DNA of 64,000 nt, from the NCBI GenBank assembly GCA_010015805.1, contig ML978122.1:840453-904452 (forward strand), in the 5' to 3' direction. Below, piece by piece: positions 32,896 through 44,204 of this stretch; the first letter of the stretch is position 1; each line of letters begins with the position of its first letter. The notes under the pieces are model-generated. The model ran no database searches and was not told where the DNA came from. It saw only the letters and a program-made list of their open reading frames with translations. Source of the stretch: Rhizodiscina lignyota. Lineage: Eukaryota; Ascomycota; Dothideomycetes; Aulographales; Rhizodiscinaceae. The translations under genes and the position numbers were made by a program.

Positions 32896-34681
32896 CAGGG
32901 TATTCCACAATATGGAACACCCCCATACGATCCGTGAGGAACTTCAACATTGGGCGGCGTTCAACATTCGGCCGTCCCTCATTGCATTTAGCGATGGTTT
33001 TCAACAAGATACCCCTCAGCGTTGTTTCAACATGTTTCGAATACAGGTTAACTGAAGAGATAGATAACTTTATTGTTGTCCCGTGCGAAAGCAATTGAAG
33101 CAGTACACCCATCAAAAGCTGTGGACCTACGAATGTATCGGAACACCCGCTTGAGTTGGCTTGCAGTGAATTCAACTTACTGTTCAGGGAACGAACCACA
33201 ACAGAACTATTGTCATTTTGATTAAATTTGTGTCGTTGCTCTCGTACACTTCCAATGTTGTTCAATTACGAGTGCTCCACTTTGTCCAACCACACTTCTA
33301 ATGACAATATTGAATACGTGGCATTTAGAATAGCGGTCTCTACGCTTATTACGATCGTTATGACAGTGCTCAATTAGTTTTATCATTATATCCCCAGATA
33401 CTAGATCGTACCCTGTGTCTTGCGATGGGATGCTTAGCGTCGTGGTTTGAAATGTCTTGGTTTACAATATAAAGCGATTAACACGCTGTGAGCGGCTAAG
33501 TTTAATTTTGATATGGAATATCAGAATCACTGACTCTTTTTTTCAGTTCGTGTTCATGTTCATGATCGAAAATTTAGGAGTGAAACATTTTTGATGCTGT
33601 GGTACGAGAGACCATATATTTGACCCTAGAAGAGAACAACCAGTAAATCCAAGCCGAAGACAAATAGCAAATTAAAATGCATAATATGAAAGTTCAAGAC
33701 CACAACCATCTATCGTGATGTCGTAAGCAAGGAAATATCAGTGTGAGAGATTGAGGACCGCAAAGTCCACGACAGGAGAATGCCGCTTCTCCTGTTTCCA
33801 TTTCAGGCAAGGCGGCTTTTCTGTCCCCCCTTTGCCCGACTTCCAACGTCAGTCTCTTCAACCGCTCTGCAAAACTTCCTCTACCCCTCCTCGCTCTTTC
33901 GCTCTCAATTCTGCACACCCAGTGATCTTGGTCGGTAGCAGAATGCATTTATACCCGCAATCTTTGAGCTCTATTTCTACGCCAGCTTCGTGGAGAGGAG
34001 TAGGGGTGACGTTGGAGCAAGCCATGAGACCTTACCGCTTAAGCTAACCAAATCGGACATTATTTCTCGATACGAGTCATCAATACGACTAATGTGGAAA
34101 TGAGCTGCCGCTAGGCCCCTGAGCTTAACTCACGCTTAACTACGATAAGGCCTGTATCGTCTTTCTAAAAATTCCTGTGACACGATTTCCATGCACATAT
34201 CCAACCTTTTCGTATTTCGGAGATGATCCGCGCATGCTACAACTCTTTGTTAAGTCATTCAAAAGTCCCCTAGAACAATTTTTGAGATACGATATCCCCA
34301 GAGACTCATCTCGCTTCGTTGTGACGTGCTCGTGTTCTGTTTATGGCGTCAATCTAACTCGTCTAGTTTTGCTCACCGGTCTGGAACCGCCGTTCGAGAA
34401 AGCCACTATCGTGACTTGGCATCTGCTTTGCGTTAACGGCTTCAGGCAACCTGCGACCTCGTTAACCTAATATAGGCTTCTAGGCGGCCGGATCTTTGCT
34501 TTAAGTGACCCTGGAACATGCTTGACTTGCGCCTGCTCCGCCGCCCGCGGGTTGGCCCTGGGAGTCAACGGCCTTAAGTATTCCATGTAGCATCTCGTCC
34601 ATTTTCTGTCTCTATCTCTCCTCGTTGCGACTCTTGTTCGCGTCCTCTCGTTTGACGGGCATTCTTTCCTATCAGAGCACT
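32896..34681. other. AT-rich spacer
   Basis: 1.8 kb without a convincing gene. 33280-33700 is AT-rich, with short frames only. The part just upstream of the secreted gene (34500-34681) is CT-rich and probably its promoter. Confidence 0.4.
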
Positions 34682-35979
34682 ATGGTTCACTCATTTACCA
34701 TGGCTCGCCTTTCCTTCCTTATTTTTGCTCTTTGCAGCACCGTTCTGTCTCTACCGCAACGTCCTTATCCAAATTCCGTCTTTGTTCCTGTCCATGATAC
34801 CAATGCGCCGCAAATTTGGCCGACATCTGACTCCAAACCAGCTCGCCTTTTGGGAAAGCTAGTGTGAGTAGAGGTAACTGCGTGAGTGTGAGTTGCATCA
34901 GCTGACCATTTTGAAGACACTCTTTCGAGAAAATCCTATCTCTCGGTGCCCATTCAGCGATCCCGACAGTTACACTTTCTCCGTTTCCCACCGATGCTCA
35001 CTCCTACGGCAAGCGCGGCACTACCAGCACTAAATCCACTTCCACCGTCAAATCGACCGCCAAATCCACGTCCACGGCGAAGACGACTGCCAAATCCACG
35101 TCCACTGCGAAGACCACGGCCAAATCCACGTCCACCGCGAAAACTACCGCGAAGACCACATCCACTGCGAAAACCACCTCGAAAACCACATCCACTGCAA
35201 AGACCACCTCAACAACAAAGTCCACTACTAGCTCCAAACCCACCACCACGAGCACTAGTTCCACAACGACTTCCAGTTCCACTACTACATCTGCCATCCC
35301 CTGCATCACGGCTACTGCCGCATTCACAAACGGCGCCGGAAATAAGAATAACAAACAGACCTACGACGGCACTGGATTAGCCGCAAACGACACCTACACC
35401 TGCTACAGCCCATCCAGCTGGAAGAATTTCCCCCCAGAGTCTGAGTGGTTGGATTTTGCTACCATGTGGAACTACAACAAGGAAAACATGTACAACGCCT
35501 GCTCAAATCTGGGTCTGAGTCCTGATGATACTCTCACCCAGCTTCAGCAGATATATGCTGCCATTCAAACAGTCTCTGAGGAGTCTCTTGTTGATCATCG
35601 TTATATTCTTGCTACTGTCGTCCAGGAATCTCTCGGCTGCGTTGTTGTCGGCACAAGCACGAGCCCCGGCGAGGGCAGCCATCCAAACCCTGGTCTCATG
35701 CAGAGCCACAATGGCACCGCATATGATCCCAACAACTCCGCTGCCAGTATCCTTCAGATGATTCGAGATGGTACGGAGGGCACGATTTACGGCGACGGTC
35801 TCGTCCAGTTGATCAACTACTATGGCAACATCTACGAGACCGCTCGCGGGTACAATTCTGGCCATGTCAATCACGGGAATCTGAGTGAGGCGTACGGTGC
35901 GACCACTAGCTATGTCAATGACATTGCCAACCGCATGACTGGCTGGCTGTATGCCGATCAGCTTAACTGTACATGGTAG
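34682..35979 (+). CDS. Secreted lysozyme/SLT-like protein with Lys-Thr-Ser repeat stalk
   Basis: Exons 34682-34863 and 34917-35979 give 414 residues. The start at 34682 (MVHSFTMARLSFLIFALCSTVLSLPQ) encodes a signal peptide; the internal Met at codon 7 would also work. After about 110 residues comes a stalk of six 10-residue repeats close to KSTSTAKTTA, then a Ser/Thr/Pro linker likely to be O-mannosylated. The C-terminal globular domain (about 245-414) has ILATVVQESLGCVVV with a Glu in the position of the catalytic acid of lytic transglycosylase-like folds, then PNPGLMQSHNG, ILQMIRDGTEGT and YYGNIYETARGYNSG. This pattern fits fungal secreted lysozyme-like proteins. The activity and substrate (peptidoglycan or chitin) are inference. 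The intron acceptor TTGAAG is weak. Confidence 0.72.
35032..35211 (+). repeat. In-frame minisatellite, six 30-bp units
   Basis: Six 30-bp units, consensus encoding KSTSTAKTTA, make up the stalk of the secreted protein. Units 2-4 are nearly identical in amino acids and differ mainly at third positions; units 5-6 change Ser to Thr at codon 2. Such in-frame repeats often vary in number between strains. Confidence 0.85.
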
Positions 35980-36630
35980 TCCGGAAGCTCGTTGAATATA
36001 GATTTATGCTTCCAGCACTGTACCTTGCTCTGTTGATTGTGACTATATGAATGCCTGTAAAGATGGCAACGAAATCCTCGAGATGATATCCGACAGTTGG
36101 AGACGTCCAGGTAGCGTTTCGTGATAGCGAGTCTCTCCATGCTTACAGGCGATCTGCAAACCCTGTCTCGGACGTCTGCAGATTATCTTCAATACCTCAG
36201 ATTTAGTGAAGAAATGACAACGACAGAGGGTGTGCAGACGGAATTTGCAATCATGCTACCTCTGGAGAAGCTTAAGAGGATGAAGAAAGAGGAGATACGA
36301 GCAAGCAAGGGTTAAATTTCGAGAATAAAATGTGATATCATCGCGAGGAACGATACTCATTCGAATGAAAAGAGGGAAGAAACCAGTAAATCTAAATCTA
36401 ATCCGATAATTAACACGCGAACCCAAAACTCCTGCCATCTATCCCAACGCCGTAAACAATGATTCATGAAATTGTAGCCTGTAAAATCTCCAACGTTTTG
36501 ATAGAAAGCGAAAGCCCCAGGAAAACTCCATGCCATGAAATAGACAAAGAAAGAAAAAACTCTATCATGAAACCCATAACTGCCTCTACAAATTGTGGGT
36601 CGCGAATGTCCGACCGCCCCAAGAGCATGT
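35980..36630. other. Convergent spacer
   Basis: 650 bp between the secreted protein gene and the 3' end of the Argonaute pseudogene. Only short AT-rich frames; nothing recognised. Confidence 0.35.
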
Positions 36631-39600
36631 TCAAACATAGAACATGACATCCTGTAAGTCCTGCTTCCAAGGATTCTTCCATTCCAAGTTTCCCGGAGAA
36701 GTAGTAGACTGGGAATCGATCCAAAATGCCGAATTCTGGAGGTGCTGAGCGACACGTAGCTTGAAAGCTTCATCCTTTTCTTCTTTTCCCTGGCGGATTA
36801 GCCCGTTGGCAGCTCTGGCATTAGAGTCCCAAGCTCCAAGGTAGAACCGTCCGCGGGTGCAGAGCTTGTCGGCGCAATATGCAGGCGCGCAATATGAGAT
36901 GCCTTTTGTCGCTGGGGAGTAAGAGTAGCACATCCTGTGAGTCTCGTAGTGTGTTAGCAGAGCATCACTCGCGCCGGAGGAGCGACTTACTATAGCTTGA
37001 ATCTCTTGTGAAGTCAGGCCGATGTCGTTCTTGATCGGGTAGTAGTGAGCAGAGCGCCCCGTGCCTTTGATCGCATCGTGAGACTGAAGATAAAAGTCGC
37101 CGTCTTCTGGATGTGTGATGACGTCCTCAATCACTAAGCCTGGCTTCACATTGCCGTTCAGAGCGCCTTTCCACAATATGCTCATTCCACGCTTTTCAAA
37201 TCTTGCATTACGAGTGGGTTTCTTGCCAGATTTTGATGGGTACGTTTGATTGTTCGAGAGTGGATAAAAGCGGGCATGATGCCGCTTGCCAGCCACGACG
37301 CAAGTAATAAGAGGGGTTTCAGCAGTTTCTGCAGCCAAGTTATCGCCAAGGGCTTCGAACGCCTTTTCGGAGCCTTTCCCTATTGCCGTGAGCTCTTCGT
37401 CGCATATCGTCTGGTACTGCGTCTCGCCGACACCATCCCGGTAGTAGAGCACGTTCTGTGGGAGCCTGTAAGGGCCGTCATTTTCAGCAGTACACCTAGA
37501 CCACGCGAGGAAACGTTCGCAGGACATGTCCAATATATCTGAGATAATCTGATGGTCGTTAAATATTGACCGTAATTTGTCTGATCGCTGAACATACCTC
37601 TTGACGCCCTGACTGGAGCCTCAAACTGCCAGGAATGTTTATGAAATGCGGATCGACGGAGCCAACAAGACTGGCGATTGAGGGAGTAGCAAGATGATCC
37701 CCTTTTCGTGGATGAGTAACGTCACCTCCAAACATTATCGTATCAGCGTTAAGTCGCTCTGTATGTTTATCGACATTAATGTGGTGCGTATCTCCGCCAA
37801 GTTTGAAGTTGAACTTCAAGGCGAGGTTAGAGAAAAAAGGATCTGTTGCACCCTTGTCAATCTTTGTCAGAATAGTCGACAATTTATCCTTTTGACAGCA
37901 GATCGTCATCTTTGCGAGCTGAGTTTCGGTGATTTTCTTGATGGCAGCATAAAGCGCTTGACTCTTCTCTGGAAGTATCACCAGGGCGAGTGGCATCTCG
38001 GAGTATGTGTCGAAGAAAGTCTCGAATATTTTCTTGAGTTTATCCAGATACTGCTCCTGAGTTTCAAGGCATGGAATATGTTGACTGTGCAGGACCGGAG
38101 TCTCCTGCTCGATAGTAATTCCGTGGCCCCTGAGAGTTCGTATCGCATTTTCAGCTACCTTTGCCATGTCTAGAAAAGGAGGCTGAGCGAGAGGCTTCTC
38201 GTAATACAATCCGACGATGCCAAGCTGTTTGAGAGGGCGACCCGGTTTCACGAACTTCGTCTCGCGCAGATCCCACGAGGCACATGCGGGGGTAACTGAT
38301 GGCTTATCGCCAAATTGGATCGTCGGGGCAACTAGAGTTTTCGCTGGCACTCTCAAGAGCTTAGTTATGACATCGAACCCAAGCGCATCCTGAAAAGTCA
38401 GCATGAACAATTCTTACGATAGCGATGATGAAGTAAATTACCAGGGTTGAGGATGTATCTGCCAAGCCAAGACGTTCCAATCACTCAGTCATGATCAAAT
38501 TTGCATTGCTCGCCGGATCTTGGAGTGCTCTGGCGATCATTGAGTTTGAGAGCTTGGAAGGAAGCAAGTGGGTGAAAGGCTGGTTTGCCAGTAGTTCAAG
38601 GCAATCTGACGGAATCCATCTCGCTTTGTGTCGGTCTTCATCCTTGTCATCTCGCGGAACGTACCCAACGTTGACGCAAGGAGCCTCCGGATCGAGCTTG
38701 TTGGTTTTCTGTTTCGAGAACGTATCTTTTATGCCGTGTTAGTAAAGTACTAGGTTGTTAGGACACTCAATAACATACTTTTGAAGTAGTCAAGGACAGG
38801 ACTGGCCTTGAAGTCATTTTGGAGCTTCTTGTAGTTAACTTCTTTTGCAACTGGTTTCCCAATTGCGGTAATGCAAACGTTGCGGAAAGCGTTTGGATCA
38901 GGATCGGTATCAGGATTATGATGTAGCCGCTGGTATGTGATGCGTGCTGATTTTCCAACGAGAGACTTGGAGATCAGTTGAGGTGGGCAACCAGCTGATT
39001 TCATGCGAGCGATGAACTTTGAGACAAGAATCGGGCGTAAAAAGGCGGAAGTAACGGTGTTAACATTGATGAGCATAGTAGAAGTTCCAGGTCTCACCGA
39101 TGAGAAGTAGCCACGATTAGCTAGGAGTGCAGACATCGGAGCTGTGTCATTTGCGTCCCCAGGGCCAGCCTTTGCTCTCGATTTGGTTCCGACAGGCGCA
39201 AGGAACTAATATCCCGCGTTCAAGAAAAATTTATTTGCGCCAATTTGTGTGATCTGATCCGGACGACGTCCGTTGGCATATTTTGCGATGTAAGCATTCA
39301 ACGCTTGTTTCCATGAAGATGCCAATGCAGGATCTGCGGTGCCACGTCGATTCCATTCTTGCAGACTTTCGTGCTTTGAGGATTGAGAGAAATCCAGTAT
39401 GCCCTTGAATTCGTATGCAAGGAATGGCACCTTGGCGATGTGACCAGTTCGTTCTTCGAAATCAAAAGGGTCGATAGGATAGATTTGACCAATGTCTCCA
39501 TCTTGGTGGCTCCACAGTGGCTTGGTTGCCCAAATCTTCGAAAAATCCGTCGCCAAATCATCTCTCCCTTGCAACGGAGGGCGAGAATTGAGCAGATTCA

Positions 39601-40393
39601 TGACTTTCTTCTTGTCTTCACGTCTTTTGATAATCTTTTCCCTTGCTTTTTGCTCTGGTTTTGCACTCTGGGAATTATTTCCGCCTGTCGAAGATTTGCC
39701 TGACGTCGCTGCAGACGAGTTTGATGGAACAGGTGCGGCTTTCGGCTGCACGGGAAGAGTCTTCGTCGTTTCAGGCTGGCCCGTTTCGTAGAGGATGGTG
39801 TACTCGTACAGCTTGTCTGGACAGTCTCGTAGCAGTAGATAATTGGTAATGACTTCATGTTGAGTGGAAGTTGCCGTCGATGCCTTGTGGGTTCTTTCTT
39901 TTGCATTTTCAAGGACTGCGAGCTCGTGGAGTTTCTCCTTTTCGGCATCGGGAAGCTTGATGACCGCCTCTCCGGGAAATTTTAAATTGCACTTCTGCAA
40001 CTCAGCCTTACCCTCGTGAGCCTCTTTGTTGACCTTTTCTGTCGTCATTGGATTTGGCACTGTTGGCCAGCCTCTCCAGAACTTTTGCTCAAGATCCCAG
40101 GCAAGCCGTGGAGGATATTCTGGATTGTCACGATATCACCGCCAGAGTACTCGCCTTGAGTCGAAATCCGTTCCATTTTTCAAGGTCGGAGCACTACACC
40201 TTTCAACTTCGTGATGTGGATCCCTCGGCAGCTTTCCGTCCTTGTCAGGAAGATTGTCACAGCGGTGCTTCTGCGGACGTTGTCTTTTGATCGGTCGCTG
40301 AGTTGATGTGATAGAAATTTGGAAGATGAATCTAGTTGTCAAATGTGAATATGAACTGTCTTTTATATCCCACTGAGACAATAAGTTTAGCAT
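36631..40393 (-). pseudogene. Argonaute (QDE-2-like), disrupted by in-frame stops
   Basis: A near full-length fungal Argonaute. Segments: N domain (STQHEVITNYLLLRDCPDKLYEY), linker QIGANKFFLNAG and RGYFSSVRPGTSTMLINVN, PAZ-region text, MID (LGIVGLYYEKPLAQPPFLDM), PIWI. PIWI active-site residues are present: Asp in MFGGDVTHP, Glu in SGRQE, Asp in YYRDGVGETQY, and Asp in PAYCADKLC where many Argonautes have His. Exons: up to 38779, 38725-38442, 38389-37598 and 37548-36631. Lesions: TAG at 39208-39206 just after NKFFLNAGY, with the same frame continuing into conserved sequence, and TGA at 38483-38481 inside MTE-stop-LERLGLA. A strong intron-like element (36990-36935, 56 nt) would shift the PIWI frame if spliced. 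The N-terminus (DNLPDKDGKLPRDPHH, about 40240) lacks an ATG downstream of a TATA-like box at 40361-40368. No GT donor could remove the TAG. Confidence 0.78.
40361..40368 (-). promoter_or_regulatory. TATA-like box upstream of the Argonaute pseudogene
   Basis: The minus strand reads gatataaaa. If it sets the transcription start about 30 nt downstream, the ATG at 40393 would not be in the mRNA, and the next ATGs are out of frame (about 40183) or internal (40048). Confidence 0.3.
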
Positions 40394-40516
40394 GGTTGGG
40401 GGTTTCTTTGCCGGCTTGCTAATAAAATGATTACTGTCAAAACAAAGAAGTACAACGCAGCGAGAGCAAGACACAAACGTTGGGAATCTCTGATGCCACC
40501 GCGCAGGATACGCTAA

Positions 40517-41721
40517 TTAACCTAGAGCTCTCATGACGCCTTCAAATGCAACAAGAGCCATGGCATTTGCAGGAAATCTGATGGTAGTTAGCATGTATGT
40601 GTGTGGCAATCGTGATGTATCGCACATACGCTCTTAGAAAACATGGCGTGAAGCCTCTCCAATAACCTCTCCATCCACTCTCTCTCCAGACCGTACGCGC
40701 AGCATCGGACCAGCGTTTGAATTTACGATCAGGACCCAGCGGATCTGTCATAATGCGCTGTTTGACAACGTCGGAGGGATACGATGTGATCCAGAACACT
40801 TGCGCAGACAAACCACCAGCCCAAAAGTTGACCGCTGGCGTGGAGAGTGACGTGTGTGTCGACAGCGCGCGGGTAAGCAAATCGTATGACGACCACCAGA
40901 AGAAAAAGAACGTCCGAAAGATCAGGGTCGCAAACAAGCCGTGAAAAAGACCGCTGACACCATGAGAGCGAAGCTGTTCGCGGGTGAGTACACTATTCTG
41001 TTGTTTGTAACGTACGTGCTTACAAGCTTTCGTGTGCAATCAATTGGCCCACTGTACAGCCGTTTGGATTTGTCTGCTGCATATTGGATCTGCAAGCGCG
41101 CTTTGACGTGTTCAAACGGCGCAGCAATGAAGCTTACAGTCCAGCCTGCCATCATTCCCGCAATACCATGGCCGACTGCTGGCATCTTGCGGTCTCCCGC
41201 ATTCGCCGTCGGCCGTGGAGCGTGCAACGGATTGAAGAAGTTGTCGTTGAGCAACCCGCGATAGACAGTCAGAGAACCAAGCATCACTGCAGCTTGTCGT
41301 CAATGTCACAGTATAACGACAACTTTGAACAAAATTGGTATCATACGAGAGTCCATGAACATCCATCCTATCAGAGGGGGCGTTGCCCCTTTATACAAGC
41401 CTCGGACGCCTTCTTTGCGTACCGTCTGGAGCACGCAATCCAGCGGCCCTCGGAATTGCGATTTTTCAGAGGTCTGGAGACGAACTTTAATGGTATCGAA
41501 CCTAAGTTAGATAAGCACATGATATTTAAGAGATCCGCCATTTCTTCATCAATAACGGGCAAAGCCTTGACGTGTATCCAAAGAGCGGCCAGGAAATGGC
41601 AGCAAACTCACGGATGACCAACGCTCAACTTGGCGATTCCAGAGAATACTCCAGCCACGAAGCCTTTGTAGTTCGTGATGGCAGGCAGCTCTGGCTCAGA
41701 CTTTGCCTTGACTCCCGCCAT
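40517..41721 (-). CDS. Mitochondrial carrier (SLC25 family)
   Basis: Exons 41721-41612, 41501-41347, 41286-41024, 40973-40630 and 40577-40517 give 310 residues. All three carrier signatures are present: [22 protein letters not shown] and [11 protein letters not shown], each at the end of an odd-numbered helix, with [25 protein letters not shown] and [12 protein letters not shown] glycine-rich helices before them. It sits in the inner mitochondrial membrane. The overall text ([34 protein letters not shown]) recalls the carnitine/basic amino acid/YMC group, but the substrate cannot be fixed by eye. The closing [19 protein letters not shown] is typical. Divergent from the GT8 gene. Confidence 0.9.
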
Positions 41722-42071
41722 CGACTCAGTTTGATAGAGATGATTATCGGCTCATCCTCGTCCTCGATGCGCTCTGTTACTACAAAATGCCGCCAAAGGA
41801 GAAACGTAAAGACCGAAGGGGAACGAATTAATGTCGACTCAAAGGTGATAAGCTTACAAAGTCGTTAACAGATCCACATATTGCGATCCTGCAGGGCTCG
41901 ACGTGACGGTGTCGATCGTCCGAAGGCCGACTTCGGCCCGGGAAGATTTTCAGATGTCGCGATTAATCATGGTTGTGAGCGGTTGCTCTTAGCGGATACG
42001 CCGCCATGTAGTACCTCTCACCTGGGCGGCGAAGCTGTCACCTTTCTTAATATCATCTTTGCGTAAGCATC
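41722..42071. promoter_or_regulatory. Divergent promoter region, SLC25 carrier / GT8
   Basis: 350 bp between two divergent start codons. A short imperfect palindrome (gtccgaaggccgacttcggcccgg, centred near 41930) is visible; its role is unknown. Confidence 0.35.
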
Positions 42072-43170
42072 ATGTCTGGAAAGAATGGCGCGCAAAGCGC
42101 TGTTGATGGAGCAAATCCGGACCAGAAACGAGTGGTAGACTCATCGAAAGGTATGAAATGCCGTCACCACCTTCGACAGGCCTTGAATTAACAATACATA
42201 GTTTGGACTACCCTGATCACGAATCTAGCATATCTTCCTGGTCTACTCGCTCTCGACTACTCCCTCAAACGCGCCGGATCCCGCTATCCACTTATCGCCT
42301 TGTATACCGACACCTTTCCGGAAGAGGGACACGCAGCTCTTGATGCGAGACAGATCCCCAAGAAGCACATAGCTTACCTGCTTCCTTCGGTCCACAAAGA
42401 TTTCAGCAATGATCCGCGTTTTTACGATTGCTGGTCGAAGCTCACTCCGTTCTCCCTCGTAGAGTATGATCGCGTAGTACAACTGGACAGCGACATGTTA
42501 GTCTTGAAAAATATGGACGAGCTCATGGACATTGAGCTCGATGGGAGTGAGCTGGCTGGTAAAGGACAAAGGGTCTTTGCGGCGAGTCATGCTTGTGTGT
42601 GCAATCCGTTAAAGAAGCCACATTATCCTAAGGACTGGTACGCCTTATCCCACGCAGGCGCGCTTCTTGAGATACTGAATGAAATGTTGCAGGATACCAG
42701 AAAACTGCGCCTTCACATCTCAACATCCTGACCCTGATCGCGCGCAAACGGAAGGTGCTCCTTCGACGGCTGGTCTCGGCATGCCCAATGGAGGCCTTCA
42801 AGTTGTCAACCCCTCCGCTGAGGTCTATTCTCTTATTCTGTCGCAACTCGCAAACGACACCGTTACCACAGCCTACGAGTTCGCGGATCAATCGCTGCTT
42901 GGTGACGTGTTCAATGGTCGCTGGGTCGCCCTACCGTACATATACAATGCGCTGAGGCCGAACCGTTGGAGAGAGGTGCATGGGCCAATATGGCGGGATG
43001 AAAATATCAAGAACTGCCATTATCTGCTAGGTCCGAAGCCTTGGGAGCAAAAGCCGGGAGGCGATTTGCTGTTGGCGGGACGTAAAGACGAGACCGCAAA
43101 ATGGTGGTGGGAGATTGATGAGGAGAGATTGGCAAAAGAGAAAGAAGCCGGTATCGAGGACGGTTTCTAG
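42072..43170 (+). CDS. Glycosyltransferase family 8 protein (glycogenin/galactinol-synthase-like)
   Basis: Exons 42072-42150, 42202-42637 and 42693-43170 give 330 residues. GT8 marks: VWTTLITNLAYLPGLLALDYSLKRAGSRYPL at the start of the Rossmann-like domain, FSLVEYDRVVQLDSDMLVLKNMDEL with the DxD metal motif (DSD), and a later HYLLGPKPWE with the conserved His-x-x-G..KPW element. Family members transfer glucose or galactose from UDP-sugars with retention. No Tyr-rich self-glucosylation tail of glycogenin is visible. Cytosolic by lack of signal peptide. The N-terminal 26 residues are variable. Confidence 0.88.
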
Positions 43171-43567
43171 TTCACCGACAGGAGTTTCGAGTTGCACATG
43201 CCTCCTTACAATCCTGTGTCAATCTGCACGCCATCGTCCTGCTGGACCGTCTACTCGGAGAGCAAATACTTCGACCAAGAAGCAAGACCATCTCGAGTTC
43301 TACAAGGTCAAGCACTGCGTGAAATCTTCACATAAATCAAAATGCAAAAATACAAGGACGATTGACCGATGAACGCCATGGACTCCAATTAAAGTATAAA
43401 CATTATAGCTGCGTCCCATAACGCCACACGCAGTCCGCGTAAGTGAGCGCGAGACGGGACTGGAGCGACGAAAGGAGATCTTTTATGCTTTTCCTGAAGT
43501 GAATGACTGTTCATTTCCCTCATGTCATAACTCATCATTATTACCATCACGACGACACATCTATCGC
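43171..43567. other. Convergent 3' spacer
   Basis: Nothing recognised; presumably the two 3' UTRs of the GT8 and small secreted protein genes. Confidence 0.35.
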
Positions 43568-44204
43568 TTATTTGCCTGGAGACAATACCGCATCCGCAGC
43601 GGCAATTGCTGATTCACAGATCAGTATGAAGACATTGACTGTATGAGCTTGGAGGGACTTACCGGCCTCTTGCTGATCGGCAGTGGCAGGAAGAGCACTC
43701 AAGCAGCTGATAGCAACGGACAGACTGTCAGTCATTACATCGTCACCGCGGACGAAGGACGTGAGCAGGTATTTGCCGTCGGTACCGAGCAACCTGGCGG
43801 TGCCATCGGGAACAGTACCGTCAGTCGTTGGACAGTCACCACGGTACGCGAAGACTATGGAAATTCCAGTCAGCCTTCACCCAAGACTATTAACTAAGCA
43901 ACGATAGCCCTTGCGGGGAGAAAATACCTTGAGTATGCGCACACGCAGTCCCAGTCGCAGCAGTAGACAGAGGCCCCGATGCAACGGCAAGTCCAGTCCA
44001 GCTGTCATCGGCCGGCAGAGAGAGACAGGTGGAGTCAAGGGAAGCACCAGAGAAGCCCACGAGAGTTCCGAGTGCTTTCGTAGAGCCGTCGCTCAATGTG
44101 AGAGTCACACCTTGACCGACCTGGCCAGAGGCTGTCTGAGGAGCAGGAGCGGCGGAAACGAGTGCGACGAGCGCGAGAGGGATCAACTTCATGATGATAT
44201 TCAT
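43568..44204 (-). CDS. Small secreted hypothetical protein
   Basis: Exons 44204-43928, 43854-43663 and 43608-43568 give 169 residues. The start MNIIMKLIPLALVALVSAAPAPQ is a signal peptide with a likely cut after the APA region. The mature part is rich in Gly, Ser and Thr (VTLTLSDGSTKALGTLVGFSG), with four cysteines that could form two disulphides, and VFAYRGDCPTTDGTVPDGTA. It resembles fungal small secreted proteins of unknown function; an effector role is only a possibility. The two introns (73 and 54 nt) restore one frame. Convergent with the GT8 gene. Confidence 0.75.

Noticed and set aside
39206-39270. An intron removing the Argonaute TAG codon
   Set aside because: The only upstream GT (in the NGRRPDQ codons) gives the wrong phase and would delete the conserved GANKFF motif.
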